Shown here: positions 15,725 through 25,146 of the stretch, piece by piece | How the letters are laid out: each line of letters starts with the position of its first letter | How positions within the stretch are numbered: the first letter of the stretch is position 1 | Origin: Paenibacillus thermotolerans | GTDB taxonomy: Bacteria; Bacillota; Bacilli; Paenibacillales; YIM-B00363 | Direction: 5' to 3' | NCBI RefSeq assembly: GCF_028745515.1 | Contig: NZ_JAQZSG010000023.1 | Location: 24,722 to 88,721, forward strand | Length of the DNA: 64,000 bases | The notes under the pieces: generated by a model | Seen by the model: only the letters and a program-made list of their open reading frames with translations | Told to the model about the DNA's origin: nothing | The model's database searches: none | Position numbers and translations under genes: made by a program

Positions 15725-16279
15725 TCATTTTCCCGTCAATTTCGCTATAAAACGATCGCACCAGTCAATATATAATCTTTCATGCTCGATGCCGAATTCG
15801 ACGACAGGGATCGTAGAAGCGATCGGATCGAATGCACCGGATCGCGAGTCGGGAAGCATGTTTTCCAGCTCCGCTACTTTATCCAGATAATAAGACAGCC
15901 GTTGCTCATGCTGCTTCTTAACCTCCCGTACCTGCGCGGCCATCCGGGAAGGTTCCACGAGCCATGTGTTGTACACCTTCAAAAGAAAATCGTCGCGGGT
16001 ATTTTCCACACCGCCCGGCTCGACCGTCCACCGAATCAATTCATCCCGGCCGGACTCCGTTATTTCGTAAACCTTTCTGGCGGGTCGGTAGCTGTTCTGT
16101 TCGACCCCCTGAAGCCTTACGAGCCCTTCCTCCTCCATCTTGCTTAACTCCGGGTACACCTGGTTGCTTCCGACTTTCCAGAAGGGGCCGATGCGATTGT
16201 TCATGTGCTGCTTAATGTCGTAGCCGCTAAGAGGCTCGCGTGCCAATAATGTTAACAAGGCGTACCGTATCGAAGCCAC
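15725..16279 (-). CDS. PadR family transcriptional regulator
   Basis: A 184-residue PadR-type repressor. The winged helix occupies about residues 1-75 (ALLTLLAREPLSGYDIKQH, then SNQVYPELSKMEEEGLV), and the C-terminal coiled dimerisation domain (Vir_act_alpha_C) covers about 95-180. PadR proteins usually repress exporters or detoxification genes until they bind a small phenolic or antibiotic ligand. It starts with GTG after GGGGAG. It is divergent from the ABC-2-type membrane gene at 16440, with a palindrome on the intervening promoter, so it most likely represses that gene. Confidence 0.9.
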   Translation of the reverse strand: MASIRYALLTLLAREPLSGYDIKQHMNNRIGPFWKVGSNQVYPELSKMEEEGLVRLQGVEQNSYRPARKVYEITESGRDELIRWTVEPGGVENTRDDFLLKVYNTWLVEPSRMAAQVREVKKQHEQRLSYYLDKVAELENMLPDSRSGAFDPIASTIPVVEFGIEHERLYIDWCDRFIAKLTGK

Positions 16280-16376
16280 ATTTCTCAGCTCCCCTAACTA
16301 TTTAATAAGTTCATATTAGTATATATCCACTTTTAAAACAATGAAATTTATAGGTTAAATTTAATATATATTTTTA

Positions 16377-16414
16377 TTGACATATAAAATTGACATAGGT
16401 TAATATTGACCTAT
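16377..16414 (+). promoter_or_regulatory. Promoter overlapped by a probable PadR operator
   Basis: TTGACA at 16377-16382 and TAATAT at 16401-16406 are spaced 18 bases apart. The inverted repeat ATAGGT-N8-ACCTAT at 16395-16414 covers the -10 box. A partial copy of the left arm (TATAGGTTAA) lies about 45 bases upstream near 16350. The arrangement fits repression by the divergently encoded PadR protein. Confidence 0.65.
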
Positions 16415-16439
16415 CAAAAAATGAAAAGAGGAAATGGAA

Positions 16440-17504
16440 ATGAAATCAGCATGGAAAACTTACTTTACAAAACCGCAAACGACGATCGCGGTAGTCGTCG
16501 CACTTATGGCGCAGCTTATTTTTTGCATCGTTTGGATGACGGCCTACAACGGGGTTTTGGATCGCGTAGACAAGCTTCAAATTGCTGTAGTCAATGAGGA
16601 CGGACCATTCGGAGAACAGCTTGAACAACAATTGCAGAACAATTTGCCGTTTCAAATATCCGCCGTCCCGAAGGAACAGGCTCTTCAACAACTGGAGAAG
16701 CGGCAAGTACATATGGTCATCACGATTCCCGCTGGCTTTGGCGAATCGCTCTCGGCGCCTGAAACAACGGCAAAGCTCAGTTATGTGATGAATGCATCCA
16801 ATCCGCAGCTCGCCGCGAACGTCATGCAATCCGCGGTGACGAAAATTACCGGCGAATTGAATCATCGACAAAAAGTGGATTCTTCCGTGCAGGTACTGCA
16901 TCCTGTGGACGGTATGAACAATCAGATGGTTCCGATGATGCTCGTATTGGCGTCCTATGTAGGAGCCATGTTGATGGCGATGAACGTTCACCAGGCAGCG
17001 GATGCGATCGGCGGGTCGCTCTCCAGATGGCAGCATTTTGCGGTGCGCACAGGTTTAATTGTGTTCGCTGCGGCATTGATCTCCATTGTCGGCTCCGGTC
17101 TGATTGTTTTGCTCGGCGGCCAAATGCAAAGCAGCTTCTTTATCTTCTGGCTGTTCCACTTCCTGACGATGGCAACGTTTATGTTTTTCGCGCAGCTGTT
17201 CCTCATGGTATTCGGCATGGCGGGTATGTTTTTTAATATGGCGGCGCTGTCGCTGCAGCTGGTTACCTCAGGCACTATCGTTCCGAAACAAATGCTCAGC
17301 GGTTTTTATCAGCATCTCGGGCAATTCCTTCCCGCTACGTATGCGGTGGAAGGCTTCATGAATTTGCAGTTTGGCGGCATCCAGACGGAGAAAGACGTAT
17401 GGACGCTGCTCGCACTGATTATGTGCTGTATTACTGTGACGTTTGCTGTAACTCTCTTGAAAGGGCGGGCTCAACCCGTCAAAAGTATGGCGGCCGCTGC
17501 GTAA
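16440..17504 (+). CDS. ABC-2/YhgE-type membrane protein
   Basis: About 354 residues, with one N-terminal transmembrane helix (about 15-37), a large extracytoplasmic region (about 40-160) and five C-terminal helices (about 165-345). This is the layout of YhgE/Pip and DUF3533-like members of the ABC-2 permease group. Such proteins act in export or tolerance of hydrophobic compounds. No ATPase is adjacent. The ATG at 16440 is chosen because AGAGGA is well spaced to it, while the ATG six bases earlier is too close. Control by the divergent PadR gene is likely. Confidence 0.75.
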   Translation: MKSAWKTYFTKPQTTIAVVVALMAQLIFCIVWMTAYNGVLDRVDKLQIAVVNEDGPFGEQLEQQLQNNLPFQISAVPKEQALQQLEKRQVHMVITIPAGFGESLSAPETTAKLSYVMNASNPQLAANVMQSAVTKITGELNHRQKVDSSVQVLHPVDGMNNQMVPMMLVLASYVGAMLMAMNVHQAADAIGGSLSRWQHFAVRTGLIVFAAALISIVGSGLIVLLGGQMQSSFFIFWLFHFLTMATFMFFAQLFLMVFGMAGMFFNMAALSLQLVTSGTIVPKQMLSGFYQHLGQFLPATYAVEGFMNLQFGGIQTEKDVWTLLALIMCCITVTFAVTLLKGRAQPVKSMAAAA

Positions 17505-17637
17505 GCGGAAGCCGGTCATATGGGACGCTTTGGAAAATGTACGGCAGCCTTCAGCTTTTTCCAAGGTTTTGTTATAGTGTTCTATGCATCCGGTTAATAA
17601 GCGGTTTAATTAATAATGATTCGTAGGGGATTTTTTC

Positions 17638-19122
17638 ATGTCGATCCGGAACAGGCTATTGTTATCTTATTTGACCATGCTGATCGTACCGTTGGTCCTG
17701 CTCGGCATATGTATGCTGGTCATAGCTTCTTATGTCTTTGGAGAGCTTCCATCCGCCTTTACTTTGGATATGCAGCAAAAGAACCCGATCGCTGCGGTCA
17801 TTAACGAAGAGGCCGACATTGCCGCCGACATCCGGATGCATATGAACGAGGACCCGGATTCGCTGCTGAATCCGGACCTGATGCAGCAGTATAGCAACAG
17901 GCTGAGACAATTAAACATGGGAATGATTGCGGGCGTTAATGGTAAAGTGGTTTACGCCTCCCCCGGTTTCCAAGGGACGGAGCTCGCAACCCGCTTACCC
18001 CCAGCCATGGGACATGTTATGGTCGAGGGAAGCGAGAATTGGATCATTACCCGGAAGTTCGATATTACGTTAACGGACGGATCGGAAGGCATTTATTATA
18101 TCTTGTTGAATGTTGATTTCCTTAATTGGTATTTTGCAAGGTTCTCCAAGCTCTTCTTCATCAGTTTTCTTGTCATTCTGGTTGTCATCAACGGGATCCT
18201 GACCTATTTCGTATCCCGCAGCATTATTAAGCCTCTTCGTGCGTTGAAGAAAGCGGCCGGCGAAATAAAAGAAGGCAATCTGTCCTACCGGGTGACGCCG
18301 CATTCCCGGGACGAGATCGGGGAGCTTGCCGCGGCGTTCGAAGAGATGAGGCTCAAGCTGAAACAATCGATTGAACTGCAGATTCAATATGAGGAAAACC
18401 GGAAGCATTTGGTCACCAACATATCCCACGATTTGAAAACGCCGGTCACCGGCATTAAAGGCTACGTTGAAGGTATTATAGACGGCGTGGCGGATACTCC
18501 GGAGAAGATGGACCGATATTTAAGAACGATTCATCATAAAACGACGCAAATGGATCGGCTCATTGACGAGCTGTTCATGTTTTCGAAGCTTGACTTAAAG
18601 AAGCTTCCGTTTCATTTCGAAGAGGTCGATTTGAATGCATTCCTGCAAAGCTGTGTCGATGAGCTGCAGTTCGATGTGGAGAAAAGCGGAGTGAAGCTTG
18701 CTTTTGACTCTCCGGCACATCCCGGCCCGGCTTACACGATCGCCGACCGGGAAAAGCTGCGGCGGGTATTTGTTAATATTATTGAAAATGCAGCGAAATA
18801 CATGGATAAAGAAGACGGCTATATTCGAATCGCTTTGCATGACGAAGACGAATGGTACAAGGTTGTAATTCAGGATAACGGACAAGGAATCGCCCCCGAA
18901 TCGCTGCCTTACATTTTCGACCGGTTTTATCGGGCGGACCCTTCAAGGAACGCCAATGCCGGAGGAAGCGGACTGGGGTTAGCCATTGCGCAACATATTA
19001 TAGAAGAGCATGGAGGCGCAATAAGCGCAGTCAGTGAGCTTGGTACCGGTACAGCAATTACGATTTCTATGAAGAAACGGCCAGACGGGGGCAATTCAAT
19101 TGAAACGAATATTGATTATTGA
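17638..19122 (+). CDS. Sensor histidine kinase (HAMP type)
   Basis: A 494-residue membrane sensor kinase. It has TM1 at about 8-32, an extracellular sensor of about 135 residues, TM2 at about 171-193, HAMP at about 193-246, the phosphorylated histidine H264 in NISHDLKTPVTG, and an ATPase domain with IIENAAKYM, DNGQGI and GGSGLGLAIA. The large sensor loop is unlike the loop-less BceS kinases of peptide-detoxification modules. Its 3' end overlaps the response regulator by 23 bases (kinase first). Two ABC transporters follow on the same strand and are the likely targets. Confidence 0.92.
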   Translation: MSIRNRLLLSYLTMLIVPLVLLGICMLVIASYVFGELPSAFTLDMQQKNPIAAVINEEADIAADIRMHMNEDPDSLLNPDLMQQYSNRLRQLNMGMIAGVNGKVVYASPGFQGTELATRLPPAMGHVMVEGSENWIITRKFDITLTDGSEGIYYILLNVDFLNWYFARFSKLFFISFLVILVVINGILTYFVSRSIIKPLRALKKAAGEIKEGNLSYRVTPHSRDEIGELAAAFEEMRLKLKQSIELQIQYEENRKHLVTNISHDLKTPVTGIKGYVEGIIDGVADTPEKMDRYLRTIHHKTTQMDRLIDELFMFSKLDLKKLPFHFEEVDLNAFLQSCVDELQFDVEKSGVKLAFDSPAHPGPAYTIADREKLRRVFVNIIENAAKYMDKEDGYIRIALHDEDEWYKVVIQDNGQGIAPESLPYIFDRFYRADPSRNANAGGSGLGLAIAQHIIEEHGGAISAVSELGTGTAITISMKKRPDGGNSIETNIDY

Positions 19123-19786
19123 AGACGATACCAGTGTTGCTGAGCTGGAGCGAGATTATTTGATGCTCCATCGCTATGACGTACACATCGAATCGAGCGG
19201 GGATCGAGGGTTGAAGCAAGCGCTTCAAGGCGAGTTTGATTTAATCATCTTAGATTTGATGCTTCCGACGGTCGACGGCTTTGAAATTTGCCGAGCGATT
19301 CGAAGCGAGCTGGATATCCCGATCCTATTGGTATCCGCGAGGAAGGAAGATATTGATAAAATACGAGGGTTAGGTCTCGGAGCGGACGATTACGTCGTCA
19401 AGCCGTTCAGTCCAAGCGAACTGGTGGCGCGTGTAAACGCACATATCACCCGATATGAACGTTTGTCAGGTGGCAATCAGAAGAAGGAAGAGATCCGAAT
19501 CCGCGGTCTCCTTATCGAAAAGGCCTCCCGCAGAGTATTTGTAAATAACAAGGAGGTCGCTTTTACAACGAAGGAATTCGATCTGCTTACGTACCTTGCA
19601 TCGAATCCGAACCGTGTATTTAGCAAAGAACATCTATTCGAACGGCTTTGGGGTATGGACTCTCATGGAGACATCGCTACTGTGACCGTACATATCCGCA
19701 AAATAAGGGAAAAAATCGAGTTGGATTCGTCAAACCCCCAGTATATCGAAACGATCTGGGGGGCAGGCTACCGATTCAAGGCGTGA
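19100..19786 (+). CDS. OmpR-family response regulator
   Basis: A 228-residue regulator with a receiver domain (acidic pocket EDD at residues 8-10, phospho-acceptor in IILDLMLPTVDG, conserved Lys in VVKPF) and a C-terminal winged helix (about 130-228, ending IETIWGAGYRFKA). It starts with TTG inside the kinase gene, behind a GGGGG ribosome site. A strong terminator separates it from the ABC genes, so those probably have their own promoter in the 195-base gap and respond to this regulator. Confidence 0.93.
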   Translation: MKRILIIEDDTSVAELERDYLMLHRYDVHIESSGDRGLKQALQGEFDLIILDLMLPTVDGFEICRAIRSELDIPILLVSARKEDIDKIRGLGLGADDYVVKPFSPSELVARVNAHITRYERLSGGNQKKEEIRIRGLLIEKASRRVFVNNKEVAFTTKEFDLLTYLASNPNRVFSKEHLFERLWGMDSHGDIATVTVHIRKIREKIELDSSNPQYIETIWGAGYRFKA

Positions 19787-19821
19787 ATCATGTTCATTCT
19801 ATTATAACGATCGATACGATG

Positions 19822-19854
19822 CTGCCGGCGAAAGCCGGCAGTTTATTTTTTTTT
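19822..19854 (+). terminator. Rho-independent terminator after the two-component genes
   Basis: CTGCCGGC and GCCGGCAG form a perfect eight-base stem with a GAAA loop, followed by a long T run. Confidence 0.92.
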
Positions 19855-20049
19855 AATCATTTTATAAGAACGATTTAATGTTGGTTTCTCGGCAGTTAAT
19901 AAATCTGGTTTATCGTACACCTATCGGCACGTTGTTTTGCGCGAAGACCGCAATTTTTTGCGTTCGGTGCATTCATAGTTTGCGCGTTGAAGGAAGTGAT
20001 CTTGATTTATCATCAATTTCATACCAAACAATATGGAGGACGAAAACAA

Positions 20050-20742
20050 ATGATTAAGCTAGAAAAAGTTTCCAAGGTGTACGCTTTGGAATCCGGCGCT
20101 TTCACGGCGCTGAAGGATATCGATCTTCACATTCGGGAAGGGGAATTCACCGCCATCATGGGCCCGAGCGGATCGGGGAAAAGCACGCTCCTGCAGCTGA
20201 TCGGCGGATTGGATCTTCCCACCTCCGGAGGCATCACCGTGGACGGCATTCAGCTCAACCGCTTGAGCGAGAAGGAAAGGACGTTATTTCGCCGTACGAG
20301 AGTAGGTTTCGTGTTTCAGAACTATCAGCTGCTGCCGATGATGACCGTAGCTGAAAATATCGCGCTCTCTCTTGCCGCCAACAAAGCTTCCAAGGCGGAA
20401 ATGAACGCCAGAGTGAGCCAATTGCTTCAAGACGTGAATTTGGCGGGGAAACAATCGAGCTTCCCGACTCAGTTGAGCGGCGGGCAGCAGCAGCGCGTGG
20501 CCATCGCGAGGGCGCTGGCGATGAAGCCCCGGCTGATCTTCGCCGACGAACCGACAGGCAACCTGGACCGGACGAACGGCAAAGATATTTTGCAGCTGCT
20601 TTCCCGATTGAATAAAGAAGAAAATATTACGATCGTGATGGTGACGCATGATCCGGACGCGGCGAAGACGGCCGATCGGATCATTACGATTCAGGACGGA
20701 GCGATCGTGAACGATACGCGGAAAGAGGTGGAGGTCCATTGA
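20050..20742 (+). CDS. ABC transporter ATP-binding protein (MacB/LolD type)
   Basis: A 230-residue ATPase with Walker A GPSGSGKST (about 38-46), signature LSGGQQQRVAIARAL and Walker B LIFADEPTGNLD. The NLD motif and length place it in the MacB/LolD/BceA-like group that partners with FtsX-fold permeases. The ATG at 20050 follows GGAGGA. Its stop overlaps the start of the permease by four bases (TTGA). The protein sits on the inner face of the membrane and drives the permease at 20739. Confidence 0.92.
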   Translation: MIKLEKVSKVYALESGAFTALKDIDLHIREGEFTAIMGPSGSGKSTLLQLIGGLDLPTSGGITVDGIQLNRLSEKERTLFRRTRVGFVFQNYQLLPMMTVAENIALSLAANKASKAEMNARVSQLLQDVNLAGKQSSFPTQLSGGQQQRVAIARALAMKPRLIFADEPTGNLDRTNGKDILQLLSRLNKEENITIVMVTHDPDAAKTADRIITIQDGAIVNDTRKEVEVH

Positions 20743-23216
20743 TTTGGCAAATCGCATGGCGCAATTTGATGCGCAGGAAGCGCCGAACTTTTCTTACGTT
20801 ACTGGCGATTATCATTGGAGTTGCCTCCACCTTTGCCGTTATTACCGCGGTCGATTCTACGGAGAAGGCATTCCCGATTTATTTGAAGGAAGCGTTCGCC
20901 AAGTCGGACCTCGTCGTGTACGGCACCGATTCTTATTTCTCCGAAGATGTGTATGAGGAGGCCCGGAATATTGAAGGCGCAGTTTTCACGGCGGCCTTAA
21001 AGCAGAATACGAAGCTGTATATCGAGGATGAAAATATTGACGCGATTCAAAAGCGGATCGTTCTGACGGGTTATAGCGATCTGACCACGGATAATACCAA
21101 ATTCAAAGTGGTCAAAGGCGATCTGACGTCGGGCGGCGCCGTCATTACGGAGCAGGCGGCGAACGCTTTGAAGCTCGATATAGGTCAACCGATCTCGATT
21201 GAAACCGATGAAGGGATCAAGACGATTGAGGTTTCGGCTATTGTGAAATATACGATAGAGCTTATGGGGCCTCCGAACTGGGGAATGGCCAAATATCACC
21301 ACTGGGCGGCGGCCGTACCGTTAGACAAGGTGCAGGAGTGGTTCGGGCTCGAAGGCAAAGTGCAGGCCGTACAAATCAAGGCGCTCAAGGGGACGGACCT
21401 GGAGAGCCTGGAGCAGCAAGTAGACGCGTTGACCAAGCGTCACAACGACATTTACATGCAGCCGATTACGCTCGATTATTCGCTCGACCAGCAGGATACA
21501 TTTTTCCTTGCCCTTTATCTTGCGGGGTTTCTCGGTATTGCCCTAAGCGCGTTCGTTATTTTTAATTCCCTCTTTGTGAGCGTAAACGAACGGAAAAAGG
21601 AGTTTGCGGCGCTCAAGACGATCGGCTTTACGCCCGAGCAGCTTCGGCAATTGGTGCTGTTCGAGGTCGTGTTATTTTCGCTGATCGGCACCGCCCTCGG
21701 TTTAGTGATCGGATACGGATTTGCCATCGTGTTGAAATCGATCGTCTTTGCGATGTTCGGTATTTACGATCAAGTTGTGATGGAGCTTTGGAAAGGGCTC
21801 GTCGTATCCGTGCTTGCAGGTCTGCTTGTCCCGATCGTCGCCGCGCTGTACCCGATCCGCCAAGCCGGCAAAGTGAGCGTAATCCAAGCGCTTCAAGAAA
21901 ATAACGCCGCTAAGCGGTTGGATAAAAAGTGGCTCGTAATCGTAGGCATATTGCTGATCGGTTCCTCGTTCTTCATTAAGCATTTGCTTCTCATCGTGCC
22001 TTTAATGGCCGGTGTAACGCTTCTGTATCCTTATCTTTTCAAAGCGTTCGGCGTCCCGCTAAAACCGGTGTACAAACGGCTCTTCGGATTTTCCGGCGAG
22101 GTGGCGGCGCGCAGCTTGGAACGAAATTTGACGCGTACGTCGATGACGTCCTTAATTCTTAGCTTGGGCGTTTCCATGATTATATTAATGAGCTCCTTGA
22201 ACTGGGCGATGATTCAGTCGTATGAAAGAGTCATATACTCCACCTACGGCGGGAATCTGGACATTATGTTCCACCATGTCGAAGACGGCGATTTGGAGCG
22301 GTTAAGAAGCACTGCCGGCGTGGCCGAAGCGGAGACGTATGCGCTGAATTCAGCGATTTGGGACTTGAACGAACAGAAACGGAGATTGCCGATTTTCGGC
22401 GTGGAGGAGCGCTGGATCGACCGGTTCCCGCTATTCACGGTTTCCGGAATGTCGGACAGCGAGCTGATCAAGAGCCTCAAGAACGATGAAATCGCGTTGG
22501 ACAAAATATCGTTCGACGTTTGGGGCGGACAGATCGGAGAAAGCATTTCCCTTCAGACGCTGGACGGCTACCGTCCTTTTAAAGTAGTTGCCGTCGTCGA
22601 TACGATGAAAAACAACGGGTACGGCGCATTTATGAGCAAGGATTATTTTAGAGAGCATTTCGGTTTGAAATACGAACGGAATGCGCTGATCATTAAAGAC
22701 CCGAATACGAGCCCGCTGCAATTAAGAGAGAACGTATTCGGCCAATTCGGCGAAAGATTGGAAGAGATGTGGGGCCCCGAAGATTGGGTAAGCGTCGTTA
22801 GCTGGCAATACACAGGCGCTTATAGCATCATCAACTTCCTCATTATTTTGTCGATTATCGTTTCCGGCATCGGCATTACGAATACGCTGCTGATCAACAT
22901 TATGGAGCGCATTCGCGAGCTCGGCATGATGCGGGCGGTGGGCGTGACCCGTAAGCAGGTCGTCAAGATGATCCGGCTGGAAGGGCTTGGGCTTGGCTTG
23001 GCCGCCGCCGTTATCGGATGCATTGTCGGCGTGGTGCTCATCTATATTACTACGACATTCATCCAAATTAACTCGTTGACGTTCAAATTCGAAGTATCGT
23101 GGGCCATTTTGCTGGCATGCGGGCTGTTTGGGATTGTCGTCAGCTGGATTTCCAGCCTCTCGCCGGCTTCTAAGGCGTCAAAAACGCCGTTAACCGAGGC
23201 GCTCCGTTATGAGTAA
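20739..23216 (+). CDS. FtsX-fold ABC transporter permease
   Basis: An 825-residue permease with two FtsX/MacB modules. There is an N-terminal helix (about 17-40), an extracellular MacB-like domain to about 250, three helices (about 257-372), central helices (about 400-435), then a repeat of the pattern: helix at 460-482, extracellular domain to about 690, and three C-terminal helices (about 697-815). Such permeases export or extract lipoproteins, peptides or antibiotics by mechanotransmission. It starts with TTG overlapping the ATPase stop. It is 150-200 residues longer than Bce-type permeases. Confidence 0.9.
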   Translation: MIWQIAWRNLMRRKRRTFLTLLAIIIGVASTFAVITAVDSTEKAFPIYLKEAFAKSDLVVYGTDSYFSEDVYEEARNIEGAVFTAALKQNTKLYIEDENIDAIQKRIVLTGYSDLTTDNTKFKVVKGDLTSGGAVITEQAANALKLDIGQPISIETDEGIKTIEVSAIVKYTIELMGPPNWGMAKYHHWAAAVPLDKVQEWFGLEGKVQAVQIKALKGTDLESLEQQVDALTKRHNDIYMQPITLDYSLDQQDTFFLALYLAGFLGIALSAFVIFNSLFVSVNERKKEFAALKTIGFTPEQLRQLVLFEVVLFSLIGTALGLVIGYGFAIVLKSIVFAMFGIYDQVVMELWKGLVVSVLAGLLVPIVAALYPIRQAGKVSVIQALQENNAAKRLDKKWLVIVGILLIGSSFFIKHLLLIVPLMAGVTLLYPYLFKAFGVPLKPVYKRLFGFSGEVAARSLERNLTRTSMTSLILSLGVSMIILMSSLNWAMIQSYERVIYSTYGGNLDIMFHHVEDGDLERLRSTAGVAEAETYALNSAIWDLNEQKRRLPIFGVEERWIDRFPLFTVSGMSDSELIKSLKNDEIALDKISFDVWGGQIGESISLQTLDGYRPFKVVAVVDTMKNNGYGAFMSKDYFREHFGLKYERNALIIKDPNTSPLQLRENVFGQFGERLEEMWGPEDWVSVVSWQYTGAYSIINFLIILSIIVSGIGITNTLLINIMERIRELGMMRAVGVTRKQVVKMIRLEGLGLGLAAAVIGCIVGVVLIYITTTFIQINSLTFKFEVSWAILLACGLFGIVVSWISSLSPASKASKTPLTEALRYE

Positions 23217-23228
23217 GGGGGAACATGT

Positions 23229-24158
23229 GTGGCGCACGCAAACGTGTTGGAAATAAAAAATGTAACGAAAAAAATCGGAAACAAAACCATTGTGGATAAC
23301 TTGTCGTTCGAAGTGCCGAGAGGAGAGGTGTTCGGCTTTCTCGGCCCGAACGGCGCGGGGAAGACGACGACCATCCGAATGATCGTCGGACTCATGAAGA
23401 TGACGGAAGGGGACGTCTTCATCGAGGGGAAGAGCGTGACCCAAGATTTCGTGAAAGCCATGGGTCATGTCGGCGCGATCGTCGAGTTCCCTGAGCTTTA
23501 CAAGTTTTTGAGCGGCTATCGGAATTTGGTTCACTTCGCCCGTATGCATCCGGGGGTCACGAAGGAACGAATCCGGGAAGTCATTCGGCTGGTCGGGCTC
23601 GAGGCTCGGATTCACGATAAGGTAAAGACGTATTCCCTCGGTATGCGTCAGCGCTTGGGTGTTGCCCAAGCGCTGTTACATAAGCCTTCGCTGCTTATAT
23701 TGGACGAACCGACGAACGGCTTGGACCCTGCGGGCATCCGGGAGCTTCGGGACTATTTGCGAAGGCTTGCCAGAGAGGAGGGAATCTCGGTCCTCGTCTC
23801 TTCCCACCTTCTCTCCGAGATGGAGCTGATGTGCGACAGCGTCGCCATCATTCTGGGCGGAAAGCTTATGGAGGTCAAGAAATTGAAAGAGTTTCTGCCG
23901 AATGCGGCGGTTGCGAATACCGTCGCTTTTGCGGTGGATCAGCCTTCGCGGGCTATTGAGGTGTTACGGGATAAATTGCCGGGGTTACACTTTGCTTTGA
24001 CGTCGGACGGCTTTACCGCGGCTGCGGAACGAAGCCAGGTTCCTTTCATTAATTCCGCTTTAGTCGGAGCGGGACTGTTCGTTTATGAAATTAAATATGT
24101 GTCCAAGACGCTGGAGGATGCATTTCTTGAGATGACGGGAGGCGAGAAAGGTGCTTAA
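23229..24158 (+). CDS. ABC transporter ATP-binding protein (BcrA type)
   Basis: A 309-residue ATPase of the bacitracin-resistance (BcrA) group. It has Walker A GPNGAGKTTT (about 40-49), a signature region given as YSLGMRQRLGVAQALL and Walker B LLILDEPTNGLDP, with a C-terminal regulatory extension of about 90 residues. The GTG start follows AAGGGGG. Its last eight bases overlap the permease at 24151. BcrA-type pumps commonly confer resistance to cell-wall-active peptides, which would fit control by the upstream two-component system. Confidence 0.9.
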   Translation: MAHANVLEIKNVTKKIGNKTIVDNLSFEVPRGEVFGFLGPNGAGKTTTIRMIVGLMKMTEGDVFIEGKSVTQDFVKAMGHVGAIVEFPELYKFLSGYRNLVHFARMHPGVTKERIREVIRLVGLEARIHDKVKTYSLGMRQRLGVAQALLHKPSLLILDEPTNGLDPAGIRELRDYLRRLAREEGISVLVSSHLLSEMELMCDSVAIILGGKLMEVKKLKEFLPNAAVANTVAFAVDQPSRAIEVLRDKLPGLHFALTSDGFTAAAERSQVPFINSALVGAGLFVYEIKYVSKTLEDAFLEMTGGEKGA

Positions 24159-25083
24159 CCTCATTGCTAACGAAAATATGAAAATATTTTTCCGTCTCAG
24201 AACTTGGGTCATTGTCGCGATTTTAATTGCGGCGACCGTCGGGATTACGGCGGTGTTGAAGATGGAAACGTCGCTCCGGGGAGACTGGAAGGAGTCTTTG
24301 CGGCAGGAGATCGGCTCCCTGGAGAAACAGCTTGCTTCGCCCGATGTTCCGCAATTGCAGAAAGAAGAGTCGGAACGTTCGATTGCATTGAAAACATACG
24401 CACTGGAGCACGATATCAACCCGAACTCGATGTGGCAATCGGTTATGAATATTTCCGGCATGCTGCAGATCATCACCATCTTTGTCGTCATCATTGCGGC
24501 CGACATGGTGGCTGGGGAATATACATGGGGAACGATTAAGCTGCTGTTAATACGGCCCGTGAGCAGAGGCGGCATATTGCTGTCGAAGTATGCCGCAATG
24601 TTGTTGTTTGCCTTATTTTTAATGGCCGTACTGTTCGGTTCCGCATTCGCGGCGAGCGGACTGTTGATCGGGTTCGATAGTATGGGGACCCCTTATCTCT
24701 TCTTCGGCGGCGACGGCTCCGTACAGGAAGGAAGCGCGATTCAGCATGCGGTATCCACCTATGCTCTGCAGGCTATTGAGCTTATCATGGTCGTTACGAT
24801 CGCGTTCATGATTTCGACCGTTTCCAGAAGCAGCTCCATGGCGATCGCCTTCTCGATCTTTATCGTGTTTGCGGGGCAAATGACCGCCGATATGCTTTTG
24901 GCGAATTTCAGCTGGGGTAAGTACTTCTTATTTGCAAATACCGATTTAACAGGAATGATGAAAGGGGTACCGCGGTATGAAGGAATGACGCTTCCTTTTT
25001 CCATCGCCGTGCTCGCCGTTCACTTCATCCTCTTTAATCTGGTTTCTTGGCTTGTTTTTACGAGAAGGGACGTATCCGCATAG
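24151..25083 (+). CDS. ABC-2 family transporter permease (BcrB-like)
   Basis: A 310-residue permease with a first helix at about 18-36, an extracytoplasmic loop of about 65 residues, and five helices between about 110 and 305 (last VHFILFNLVSWLVFTRRD). It pairs with the BcrA-type ATPase whose stop it overlaps. The start is GTG. This is the last gene of the four-gene transporter operon; no terminator is seen until the hairpin at 25358, so the transcript probably runs through the palindrome array at 25147. Confidence 0.88.
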   Translation: MLNLIANENMKIFFRLRTWVIVAILIAATVGITAVLKMETSLRGDWKESLRQEIGSLEKQLASPDVPQLQKEESERSIALKTYALEHDINPNSMWQSVMNISGMLQIITIFVVIIAADMVAGEYTWGTIKLLLIRPVSRGGILLSKYAAMLLFALFLMAVLFGSAFAASGLLIGFDSMGTPYLFFGGDGSVQEGSAIQHAVSTYALQAIELIMVVTIAFMISTVSRSSSMAIAFSIFIVFAGQMTADMLLANFSWGKYFLFANTDLTGMMKGVPRYEGMTLPFSIAVLAVHFILFNLVSWLVFTRRDVSA

Positions 25084-25146
25084 CAGGTGATGAAGGAAGA
25101 GCCGGTCTAACCGAGGAACAACAGAAAGACCGCCGCCTGCCCGGAC

